Shown piece after piece: positions 1-7,857 of a stretch of 64,000 nt of DNA. The number at the start of each line of letters is the position of its first letter. Position 1 is the first letter of the stretch. The position numbers and the translations under genes are program-made. The notes under the pieces were generated by a model, which made no database searches, was not told the origin of the DNA, and saw only the letters and a list, made by a program, of their open reading frames with translations. Source of the stretch: Pseudoalteromonas luteoviolacea (GTDB lineage: Bacteria; Pseudomonadota; Gammaproteobacteria; Enterobacterales; Alteromonadaceae); NCBI RefSeq assembly GCF_021654285.1, contig NZ_JAKFZS010000002.1:124001-188000 (forward strand), given 5' to 3'.

Positions 1-861
1 CCCAGAACGTTGTGGGATGCGCCTAGTAAAGCACTGTTAAGTGATGAACTCAGCAATGGTCAAGATAGAGAGCTTGCCTTGCATTTACTGTATTTTTTAG
101 TGAATGTGGGCGCGGCAATTGGTCCACTGTTTGGTCTATGGGCTGGACTCAATGGTGAGCAGTTTAGCTTTATTTACACTGCATTTGCGTACTTAGGACT
201 GTTACTGGCATTAATTTTAAAGCAATCAAGTGCGGTGAAAAACGAGGACAATGCGCAGCAAGCTCAGGTGCCAAGCTTTAAGTCTTGGCTTGCTATTTTG
301 CGTCAAGACACCCGTTTTTTATGGGTTTTATTGGCGACATTCCTAGTGTATTTGGTATATGGGCAGGGCGATTCAAGCTTAGTTCAGTATCTGACTCGCG
401 CTGAGGTTCCTGAGCTTGCAGTACTGGTTTCAAGTTTGATTATAACCAATTCACTGGTCATTGTTATTTTCCAATTCCCTTTATTACATGTGATGCGCAA
501 TTGGAGTATTCAGTCTCGCCTATATTGTGGTGGTGGTATTCTGGTTCTATCACAAGTGATGATGGCGATAAATCCCGTTTATGGATTTTGGGGATGGATT
601 GGCGCTATCGCAGTATTGAGTTTCAGTGAAGCCATTATGTTTTCCAATATCAATATTCATATTGACCGTATGGCACCTTCCCATTTAAAAGCGAGTTATT
701 TTGGTGCTGCTGGTTTGTGCTCATTGGGCTTTGCATTTGCGCCACTTGTTGGTGGTGTACTGCTCGATTGGAGCAGTGGGGCTGTGTTGTTCATTGCGAT
801 GGCAATTGCCAGTGTAAAAGCACTCTACCTTTACAAGTTAGCAGAAAGTGCAAGTGACTAG
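1..861 (+). CDS. MFS transporter, 5'-truncated
   Basis: This is the C-terminal part of a major facilitator superfamily permease. The reading frame is open from the first base of the window, so the gene begins upstream and about 286 codons are visible. The visible start resembles the MFS loop and helix region, with a glycine-rich helix (VNVGAAIGPLFGLWAG) followed by further hydrophobic segments consistent with transmembrane helices 5 to 12. A hydrophilic linker of about 30 residues separates the two halves. The substrate cannot be told from this fragment; sugar, peptide or drug transport are all possible. The gene ends just before a strong hairpin terminator and converges on the phosphatase gene. 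The fold is well supported, the substrate is unknown. Confidence 0.8.
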   Translation, partial: PRTLWDAPSKALLSDELSNGQDRELALHLLYFLVNVGAAIGPLFGLWAGLNGEQFSFIYTAFAYLGLLLALILKQSSAVKNEDNAQQAQVPSFKSWLAILRQDTRFLWVLLATFLVYLVYGQGDSSLVQYLTRAEVPELAVLVSSLIITNSLVIVIFQFPLLHVMRNWSIQSRLYCGGGILVLSQVMMAINPVYGFWGWIGAIAVLSFSEAIMFSNINIHIDRMAPSHLKASYFGAAGLCSLGFAFAPLVGGVLLDWSSGAVLFIAMAIASVKALYLYKLAESASD

Positions 862-886
862 GGGGTAGCTTAAAGTGCCAACGGTT

Positions 887-912
887 AAAGCTCCCGTGAT
901 GGGAGCTTTTTT
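887..912. terminator. Bidirectional intrinsic terminator
   Basis: A perfect 9-bp stem (AAAGCTCCC / GGGAGCTTT) with a 5-base loop is followed by a T run on the plus strand and preceded by an A run. It lies between the convergent MFS and PhoD-like genes and can serve both. Confidence 0.85.
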
Positions 913-917
913 ATGTA

Positions 918-2633
918 TTAGAAGTTGATGATGGTCGACACCGCTTCTTCTTCAGTCGTCTGAATCGACAGCTTAATTTGTTTGTTTTGCCAGTCGATAT
1001 CAACCATACCATAGTTGCTACCCGACTTATTAATGAGATGCCTGTCGCTGGTGGTTAAGTTACTGACGTTATCACTGACAATGCCCACTTGGCCTGAAGG
1101 AATAGTGGCACCTGAAGGCGCACAGTTTCCCCATTCTCCAGCAATACCTTTACCATTGTCATCCACTTGGGTGTAACACCAAGGCTGGTCATGATCTTTT
1201 GTGGTACAGCCTCGGTAGGTGGTTCCGCCATAAGTGAATGGGAATTGACACGCTTGGTCATATTGGCCACTGCCTTTGGTATCCGCGTAAACAGGGAGTC
1301 TTAATGGGTTTTCAATGTGATATGGCCAATTTTGACCAAACCCTGAGGCTGTCACTTCATAGACGGTGACGGCATCGCCGTGTTCTGCGCTTTTTGGAAT
1401 TGTTTTTTGTAACAACTCACCCCAATGCTGATCGCCGGAGAGGAAAACAACCGCTTTGGTCTTGCCTGAATTTATTGATTTTTGTACTAAACGCAGCAGT
1501 TTGGCGCGCTCTGATGGCACCTCTGCCCATGATTCGTAGCTGGTGCCCGATAGACCTGTTTCATTCAGCTCAGCAATGGCTTGTTCGAATTGTTGTCCAT
1601 CACCATATGCACAATATTTGTCTCGACTGCGGCCTTGATAAAGCGGTGGTAAAAACTGAATACCACTGGCGATGAGCTTTATCTCAGATGGCGTATTGAG
1701 CTGTTGCTCAAGCCATTGCCATTGCTGCTCACCTAATATGGTGGTTTTATCTCCTTCGCACGTACCATAGTTAGTAAATGTCGGTGAGCGGAAATAACGG
1801 GCATCTAAAGTGATCACATGGGTGCGCTCATTTGCAGGTCCAAGCATTTTTGCTTCGTAAACGCCAGCTTGACCATTTAACCTTGGATCATTTGCCGGTG
1901 CATCAAAGTGGTGAAGATATTCTTTTTGGCTGGCGACACGCTGTGGGTAATGTTTACCGTCGTTATTCGCGCCGTAATCATGATCGTCCCATGTTGCCAT
2001 GACAGGAATTTGAGCAGCCAAAAATTTTTGATAATCGATGTTACGTTTTTTATCATTATATTTTTGCCGCATGGTATCCATATCTGTGGTATCGGCATAA
2101 ATGTTGTCACCTAACCAAAGAAATAAATCTGGCTGATGTGAAATTAATTTGGCCAGTGCTTGAGGCATATCGCCTTTGGTTTTAAAGCACGAGCCCAGTG
2201 CAACTCTATCTAAACGTTTACTTGCTTGAGGATGGGTATGCGATAACAGCGGTTCATTTTCAACGGGGGCGCATGCTTCCCAACTTCCTTGCTCATCGGT
2301 ATAACACCATGGTTCATCGTTGTTAATGGTCGCACAGCCATAAAAGCGCTCACCTTGAAATATGGAAGGTGTTAGGCATGACTTTCCAGATACTGTTTTG
2401 AATTCTGGGATGGTTTCAGTGCGAACATTTCCCCAAGTTTGCCCATCGATAGCTTGTTTTAAATAGCACCACTGGCTATTACTATTGTTCTTGTCTGTAG
2501 TGCCTTGATAGCGAGCAAGTTGGTAGCTAAAGTTGGATTGGCATTGCTCATAAGGTACTTCAGGGGCGGCGGCGGTATGTAAACTCATACTCCCTAAAAG
2601 TATGCTTGCGCATGCTAATTTAGATTGCTTCAT
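918..2633 (-). CDS. PhoD-like metallophosphatase with fibronectin type II modules
   Basis: An exported calcineurin-like phosphatase of the PhoD/alkaline phosphatase D family, 571 aa. I start at the ATG at 2633, which has an AGGA ribosome site and gives a clean signal peptide (about residues 1-23); an upstream in-frame extension lacks both. Metal-site motifs are visible: GSCF (147-150), WLGDNIYAD (about 173-181), TWDDHDYG (about 214-221) and a late SGDQHWGEL. The oddity is two cysteine/tryptophan modules matching the fibronectin type II pattern. One lies at about 86-121 (ending PWCYT...GSWEAC). A very clear one lies at about 462-504 (CQFPFTYGG...YRGC...QPWCYT...EWGNC), placed inside the C-terminal part of the phosphatase domain. 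A degenerate third copy may lie at about 31-70. Family activity is phosphomonoesterase or phosphodiesterase; the modules suggest binding to a polymer or surface (inference). Confidence 0.85.
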   Translation of the reverse strand: MKQSKLACASILLGSMSLHTAAAPEVPYEQCQSNFSYQLARYQGTTDKNNSNSQWCYLKQAIDGQTWGNVRTETIPEFKTVSGKSCLTPSIFQGERFYGCATINNDEPWCYTDEQGSWEACAPVENEPLLSHTHPQASKRLDRVALGSCFKTKGDMPQALAKLISHQPDLFLWLGDNIYADTTDMDTMRQKYNDKKRNIDYQKFLAAQIPVMATWDDHDYGANNDGKHYPQRVASQKEYLHHFDAPANDPRLNGQAGVYEAKMLGPANERTHVITLDARYFRSPTFTNYGTCEGDKTTILGEQQWQWLEQQLNTPSEIKLIASGIQFLPPLYQGRSRDKYCAYGDGQQFEQAIAELNETGLSGTSYESWAEVPSERAKLLRLVQKSINSGKTKAVVFLSGDQHWGELLQKTIPKSAEHGDAVTVYEVTASGFGQNWPYHIENPLRLPVYADTKGSGQYDQACQFPFTYGGTTYRGCTTKDHDQPWCYTQVDDNGKGIAGEWGNCAPSGATIPSGQVGIVSDNVSNLTTSDRHLINKSGSNYGMVDIDWQNKQIKLSIQTTEEEAVSTIINF

Positions 2634-3160
2634 TGTAATTCCTAAAAAATTATTGTTCGTCCTCCCTGTTGATTTGGCCCTTAGAGATATGTCGGTGGGG
2701 TGCTTCCTGCTTGACAAAAAGCAGTGTATTTCCCAAAAGTGAAACTGCGTTGTCAGAAACATGGCAAAATTATGTCTAAGGTCTTTTTTTAGACTTGTAA
2801 AAGGTGAAAATATGTTTGTAAGGTTATGAAAATTTAAGTTTTATTATTTTATTTATAAACAATTTTTATTTTTTTATTTGGTCTTTGTTTGCTTGTGTTT
2901 GTCGTCAATTTTGGGTATTTTTAGCTGGTAATTGTATTTTCCGCGTACTTTTACAAAGTTGCAAAGTAAAAGGATTTTGCAAATAAAGTTAAAACTAAAA
3001 ATCACAAACTCGCTTAATTGAATAACAAGAAAGTTGACTTGCTCATTGAGGACTCAGTTCAAATTGGCAAGAGGCATTTTTGCACAATTGTGTAAGTGGT
3101 TGCGGTACGATAAGTCAAAGTTAATTTGAATTTATCGTGTTAAGAAATGAAATTTGCTAA
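2634..3160. other. AT-rich intergenic region upstream of the PhoD-like gene
   Basis: About 530 bases, very AT-rich, presumably holding the leftward promoter of the phosphatase gene. I see no convincing ORF, RNA gene or strong hairpin here. Confidence 0.5.
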
Positions 3161-3192
3161 AAAAAAGCGGCGCCTTACGGTGCCGCTTTTTG
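3161..3192 (-). terminator. Intrinsic terminator of the modular exported protein gene
   Basis: A GC-rich 12-bp stem (AAAAGCGGCGCC / GGTGCCGCTTTT) with a TTAC loop, flanked by A and T runs. It lies about 50 bases beyond the stop of the leftward gene and could act in both directions. Confidence 0.85.
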
Positions 3193-3241
3193 TTTTGAAA
3201 TACCAAAGTATTTACTTTTTTTGTCTGTTCAGTAGCTAAAC

Positions 3242-4771
3242 TTATCGGAAATGACGCCAGTACTTTAATGAGAAATTATCAATATTTACCTCAACTGGTG
3301 AGCTACTAAATGATCTGACTCTAACGAGTAAACGATATAGTGCTTTACTCTGGTCAAGCTGATATAGCTCGTTTATTTGGAAGTTGCCATTACCCAATAT
3401 ACGCTCTTCACAAAAAGACGTACGTTCCCCGCCATGGTAATAAACATCCGTACACACTTGGATTGGTTTCCCATACTCTGCTTGGGTGGCATTGAGGTCT
3501 AATTGCGTGTGGGTCTGACTTGCAAACACTGCTTGGCCCCAAGGGGTAAAATGTGAGTAACTTGCTTGTCGCCATGGTGATAGAGAGAGTGCAAGGCTTT
3601 TGTCGCCATAAAGTGGTGAGTCTTGGTTAATGGCGATTGTGACGTCATCCGGATAGCGTGTTGTGAAATCAATTTGTCCAGATTCATAATCATTCAATAC
3701 CTGATACATGGCCCCATCCACTTTTGTCGATGCACTGTACATATCTATGTCATCGATCACAATGAGATCGTTTGATTCAATTTCAAAATGTACAGATGAA
3801 ATGGCTGAAGTGTCATAGTCATCGCTAAAGTCGAGCACCAAAGGCACGCGTTTTGTTTCGTTTGCAGCCAGTTCGAGTGTGTTGTAGTTTGCGATGGTAT
3901 TAGCTGCCCCTGAAAACGCTTTGGTGTAGTCTGCTCGACCAGAAAAATTGACGGCAAGTGATTCATTGCCTGGGTTATGTACAGTGATATATGTGGCTAG
4001 ATATTCAGGTGTTGAATGGACAATAAACAGGTTATTTTTTTCAAATCTCAATTTAAAGCGGCCATTGTCATCTGCATTAATTTGCACCGCATTTTGACCT
4101 GATGTCGTTGGGTGGTGAATGAGTGAGGGAGCACCACTAAAATGGTGATTCAACTGCGCCTGTGTAGCAGACTCAAAGTCACCCTGAATTGGGAAGTGGG
4201 TGATCGCCGTACTGGCTTCACCTTGGTTCTCACCCAATATGGCTGAAATATTATCAAAGATGACGGGCATTTCTTCGAGTAGATGCATGCTCCATTGCAC
4301 GGATACTTGTTTGATTTTTTTGTCTTTTGGCAATGTGGTTTTAGCATCAAAAGAGTGAATGCTTTGCGCTTGTGGCGGGATAACATGTGCGTCAGAGCCA
4401 TAGACTTGCATTTCGCTGCCATCACTAAACTCAATGGTAAATGAGGTATAGAATAAAATGTCTTGAGCAAATTGTGCATGTGCAAGCGCTGGTAACTGCA
4501 CGTCAAAGCTGACTTTGAATGGCGTCGATTGTATAAATGTTTGATTAAGCTCGAATGATCGCTCAATTTCAAAATGACTTTGTGCGTTCACCTGTAGGCT
4601 GTATTCGCCAGAGATAGGGTTGGTATTTGTCCTAGCGATAGACGTCACATCGCCATAGTTTACTTTTATATTCTCCAGAGACTGTTCAAAGTTAAGGTGG
4701 GCGACTGATTGAGCATAAGATTGATAGCTACATATACTGACCAAAGCAAGCACTAAAGGCTTAATTTTCAT
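3242..4771 (-). CDS. Exported protein with three carbohydrate-binding-like modules
   Basis: An unrecognised exported protein of 509 aa. The ATG at 4771 is preferred because it has a strong AAGGAAAGGA ribosome site and gives a signal peptide ending near SYAQS. The mature protein appears to be built from three related segments. Each opens with an F/Y-E-S/Q phrase (LNFEQSLENI, GDFESATQAQ, NDYESGQIDF) and each continues to a phrase such as SGEYSLQV, SGQNAVQI or GDKSLALSL. That pattern is typical of jelly-roll carbohydrate-binding modules in secreted glycan-active enzymes, but I see no catalytic domain. A binding or matrix role is inference. The gene is monocistronic, with a terminator downstream. 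Confidence 0.6.
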   Translation of the reverse strand: MKIKPLVLALVSICSYQSYAQSVAHLNFEQSLENIKVNYGDVTSIARTNTNPISGEYSLQVNAQSHFEIERSFELNQTFIQSTPFKVSFDVQLPALAHAQFAQDILFYTSFTIEFSDGSEMQVYGSDAHVIPPQAQSIHSFDAKTTLPKDKKIKQVSVQWSMHLLEEMPVIFDNISAILGENQGEASTAITHFPIQGDFESATQAQLNHHFSGAPSLIHHPTTSGQNAVQINADDNGRFKLRFEKNNLFIVHSTPEYLATYITVHNPGNESLAVNFSGRADYTKAFSGAANTIANYNTLELAANETKRVPLVLDFSDDYDTSAISSVHFEIESNDLIVIDDIDMYSASTKVDGAMYQVLNDYESGQIDFTTRYPDDVTIAINQDSPLYGDKSLALSLSPWRQASYSHFTPWGQAVFASQTHTQLDLNATQAEYGKPIQVCTDVYYHGGERTSFCEERILGNGNFQINELYQLDQSKALYRLLVRVRSFSSSPVEVNIDNFSLKYWRHFR

Positions 4772-4920
4772 TTTCCTTTCCTTATTTAGTTGTAATTTCA
4801 AAGCACTTGTCGGTAGGTTAAATAAAATATTTAGTATTTATTCTAAATTTAAAATAAAAGTACTGATTTAGTATTGCTTTTTTTGATGAGTGGGCCTGTT
4901 TTTTATGCAGTTAATAGGCT

Positions 4921-5616
4921 TTATCTATCCGGTTCGATAATAATTTCCTCGTTGACAGGGTTATACAAACTTGGTTTATCAATTTGCTGAGCAATCAGTC
5001 TTTGTGGCATAGATGGTGTAAGTAGGTGGGAAAATGCACTGACTTCATGATAGCGCTCATCTAACCATTTATTAAGAAGTTCAGGCTGTTGCGGCAATAT
5101 CAATGGACTCGCTTTATCGTGAAAAGGTGTGAGCTTGGGGTGAGGTGGAAGAGTGATAATTGAACAAGAAAAAGTGTATTCGCCTGTTATTGGGTGTAGC
5201 CACTTTTTATAAAGCCCTGCAAAGCACAATGCCGCATTGTGCGCTTTAAAGTCATGATAGAGGATTGGTTTGCCATTTTTATATTGGGTTTCACCAAATC
5301 CTTTTGCTACCACAATACAGCGATGGTACCGATATGGATGGTAAGCTGCGCTGCCTTTCACATTGAGCTTATCGTACCGGCTGTTAAATGATGTGTATTT
5401 TGAAGGTTTAAATCCTGTCTCCGTTTCTGATAGTAACAACCACCAAATGGCATCGCTGAGCAGACGCTGATTATTTTCTTGATATAAGATACTTATCTTA
5501 TCTGTCGCCCGTTTGAAGCGTGAAAACCGTATTTTCTCTGCTGGGTTTTCAATGCCTAAATCCAATAGAATTTGGATCACAAATGGGTCGTCAGTGATAT
5601 TGAGTCGGCCACACAT
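4921..5616 (-). CDS. SOS response-associated peptidase family (YedK/HMCES-like)
   Basis: SRAP-family protein of 231 aa. Members bind single-stranded DNA at abasic sites and form a stable thiazolidine link through the N-terminal cysteine, shielding the lesion. The ATG at 5616 is chosen over an upstream GTG because it gives MCGRLN, placing the essential Cys at position 2, with AGGAG five bases ahead. Other family landmarks are FNSRYDKL (the Asn-Ala-Arg-like segment), the HRCIV..KGFGET segment with its Glu, and PFHDKASPLILP with its His. It is divergent from the imu mutasome operon with a LexA box between them, so shared SOS control is likely, although the box sits nearer the imu promoter. Confidence 0.9.
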   Translation of the reverse strand: MCGRLNITDDPFVIQILLDLGIENPAEKIRFSRFKRATDKISILYQENNQRLLSDAIWWLLLSETETGFKPSKYTSFNSRYDKLNVKGSAAYHPYRYHRCIVVAKGFGETQYKNGKPILYHDFKAHNAALCFAGLYKKWLHPITGEYTFSCSIITLPPHPKLTPFHDKASPLILPQQPELLNKWLDERYHEVSAFSHLLTPSMPQRLIAQQIDKPSLYNPVNEEIIIEPDR

Positions 5617-5713
5617 AGTCACTCCTCATCTCCACTTCACACATCAGTGATATTCACTTGAGTTTAGCGGTGATTGATAAAAAATGATCATACTTGCACT
5701 TTTAGTTATGATC

Positions 5714-5738
5714 TATAATACTGTATGTGTATACAGTG
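5714..5738 (+). promoter_or_regulatory. LexA (SOS) box overlapping a -10 element
   Basis: CTGTATGTGTATACAG at 5721-5736 matches the gammaproteobacterial LexA consensus CTGT-N8-ACAG perfectly and is near-palindromic. A TATAAT (5714-5719) directly abuts it, so bound LexA would block RNA polymerase. I see no good -35 at normal spacing. The box is 14 bases before the imuA start and about 100 bases from the divergent SRAP start. Confidence 0.9.
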
Positions 5739-5749
5739 AAGTGTGTGAT

Positions 5750-6439
5750 ATGGCCAATTTAATTGATTTTTTACAGCATCAGAATCTTGTTTGGCAAGGC
5801 ACCGATAACGCGCCTTTGTCTCAATGCGTGAGTGAAAAGCACAGCACAGGCTATGAGGCATTAGATAATCACCTTGATGGCGGCTTTCCTTTCCCTGGGG
5901 TGGTGGATATGCAAAGCGAAACAGGTATTGGTGAGCTGCAATTACTCCTGCCTTTTATTCGTTCGCGCACACGTTTGTGTGTGATGATAAACCCACCCGC
6001 TAATGTGAATGCACATGCATTGATACATCAAAATATACCCACAGAATTAATATGGGGAGTAACAACCTCCGAGCCTATTGAAGCGCTTTGGGCGGCTGAG
6101 CAATGTTTAAAAAGCGGCGTGTGTAGCAGTGTGCTGTTATGGCACCAAGAAGTACATATCCATCAAGCAAAACGCTTGTTATTGAGTGCGCAAACTGGGC
6201 AAAGCATGTGTTGCCTGTTACGTCATAGCATGGTGCAAGGTGGCGCACTGCCTGTCAGTTTATCTATGCAGCTGGTGCCGAGCTCTGCAGGGTTAAATAT
6301 CAAAGTAAATAAGTTAAAAGGGGGATGGGCAAAGCCAAATATGACGCTTGCATGGTCATTACTTTGGCCGCAACTTGTTAGCCATTCTGAACCTTTGCAT
6401 GGGCAGGTATTGCCGTTTAAGCAGAGTGTTAGCAGGTAA
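5750..6439 (+). CDS. imuA: ImuA, mutasome RecA-like factor
   Basis: ImuA-family protein, 229 aa, the first gene of the damage-inducible imuA-imuB-dnaE2 mutagenesis cassette. I start at the ATG at 5750 (MANLIDFLQHQ), just downstream of the LexA box; an upstream in-frame start would place the operator inside the gene. The RecA-like core is recognisable (TGYEALDNHLDGGFPFPGV), but the nucleotide-binding loop lacks a GKT Walker A, as is usual for ImuA. In the family it interacts with RecA and ImuB during translesion synthesis. Five bases separate its stop from imuB. Its family recognition rests mainly on context and overall pattern. Confidence 0.88.
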   Translation: MANLIDFLQHQNLVWQGTDNAPLSQCVSEKHSTGYEALDNHLDGGFPFPGVVDMQSETGIGELQLLLPFIRSRTRLCVMINPPANVNAHALIHQNIPTELIWGVTTSEPIEALWAAEQCLKSGVCSSVLLWHQEVHIHQAKRLLLSAQTGQSMCCLLRHSMVQGGALPVSLSMQLVPSSAGLNIKVNKLKGGWAKPNMTLAWSLLWPQLVSHSEPLHGQVLPFKQSVSR

Positions 6440-6444
6440 TTGCG

Positions 6445-7857
6445 GTGCTTTGGCTTTATTTACACTTTCCTCAGTTACAGTTAGATGGTTTGTTAGCTCA
6501 AGATGATCATTTCTCACCGACCATTATTGTGTCCGGTAGTAACAATACGGTTGTGCAATTAGATGTGTCAGCTCACGAACTTGGTGTGAGGCAAGGGATG
6601 GGGCTAGGTGTTGCTTCGTCAATGAGCACGTCATTAAATGTGTATGAATTTAAAGCCAGTTATGAGCAGAAACGATTGCTAGAGCTGGCTCAGTGGTTGT
6701 ATTTAGATACCGCCGAAATTCATATTTCGAAGTCCTGTGGTTTACTGCTCAAAGTGTCTAACATGCTGTCTTTACATACTGATTTAGCACATTATTGGCA
6801 ACTTATTAAAGCCCGCCTTGAAACGCAAAATGTGCAGTATCACTACAGCTTCGGTTATTCACCACTGGCGGCTCAGTTGCTCGCACAATCGGGTTTTAAT
6901 CGGCTTTGTGACGACCGGATACAACTGGCAATAGAGCTTGGAAAATTACCTATTTCGTCGCTTTTATTGAGTGAACGTCAAAAGCAGCAACTTAATCGAG
7001 TTGGTATACACACAGTGCAAGCCCTCTTTGCAATCCCTTTGGTTGAACTAGGGAGGCGTTTTGATAATGAGCTGGTGCAGTATGTTGGTCGACTGCAAGG
7101 CAAGTTGCATCACCCTGTCGAGTTTTATCAGCCCCCTGAGGTATTTGAACGAGAGATCACCTTGTTGTATGAATTAGAAAACCTCGACCATCTGATAAAG
7201 CCTCTATTTAAATTACTAAAACAGCTAGAAGTATTTTTAAGGTTGCGCGATAAGCTGACATCATCGATCGAATTAGTATTAATGCAAAGAGATATCGAGC
7301 CGCTTTGTTTAACCATCGGCTGTGCACATGGAGAGTATCGAGCACAAAAATGGCAAGGTTTATGTCAGCTGGTATTGGCGCGCACGCAGTTATCAGCGCC
7401 GTTACAAGCAGTGGCATTAAAAGTAGACACATTCTGTGAGCCACAGGCGCACAGTGATGATTTATTTTCTGAGCGCATCGGCACTATGACACGTGCAGGT
7501 TTGCTTTCTATGCTACAAGCAAAACTAGGTGAAGAGTCTGTATTTGGTATTCAAACTACACCTGATGCTCGCCCTGAGTATGCCTCAGTTCGAAGTGAAC
7601 CCGCTTTGCATGCAGCACCAGCACAGTTATCTGAGCATACCGCACCGCTGCTTAGACCAAACTTGCTGCTTAATGAAATTCAACCGCTCAATGACAAGGT
7701 TATTTTACTTCAAGGACCGGAGCGGATCTCAACTGGCTGGTGGGATGGTCATGACATTGAACGAGATTATTTTGTTGCACAAGATATGCAATATAGGCAG
7801 CTGTGGGTGTTCAGAGATAGGCAAAATCGCTGGTTTATACATGGGGTATTCAGCTGA
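6445..7857 (+). CDS. imuB: ImuB, Y-family polymerase homologue of the mutasome
   Basis: ImuB, 470 aa, the catalytically dead Y-family polymerase-like hub that links DnaE2 to the beta clamp and ImuA. It starts at a GTG, giving the family-typical MLWLYLHFPQLQLD where active Y polymerases carry catalytic acids (DMDxF). Those acidic residues are absent, consistent with a structural role. The C-terminal ImuB signature is present (GWWDGHDIERDYF, RQLWVFRD, WFIHGVFS). The stop overlaps the dnaE2 start (TGATG), implying translational coupling. Length is normal for the family. Confidence 0.92.
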   Translation: MLWLYLHFPQLQLDGLLAQDDHFSPTIIVSGSNNTVVQLDVSAHELGVRQGMGLGVASSMSTSLNVYEFKASYEQKRLLELAQWLYLDTAEIHISKSCGLLLKVSNMLSLHTDLAHYWQLIKARLETQNVQYHYSFGYSPLAAQLLAQSGFNRLCDDRIQLAIELGKLPISSLLLSERQKQQLNRVGIHTVQALFAIPLVELGRRFDNELVQYVGRLQGKLHHPVEFYQPPEVFEREITLLYELENLDHLIKPLFKLLKQLEVFLRLRDKLTSSIELVLMQRDIEPLCLTIGCAHGEYRAQKWQGLCQLVLARTQLSAPLQAVALKVDTFCEPQAHSDDLFSERIGTMTRAGLLSMLQAKLGEESVFGIQTTPDARPEYASVRSEPALHAAPAQLSEHTAPLLRPNLLLNEIQPLNDKVILLQGPERISTGWWDGHDIERDYFVAQDMQYRQLWVFRDRQNRWFIHGVFS

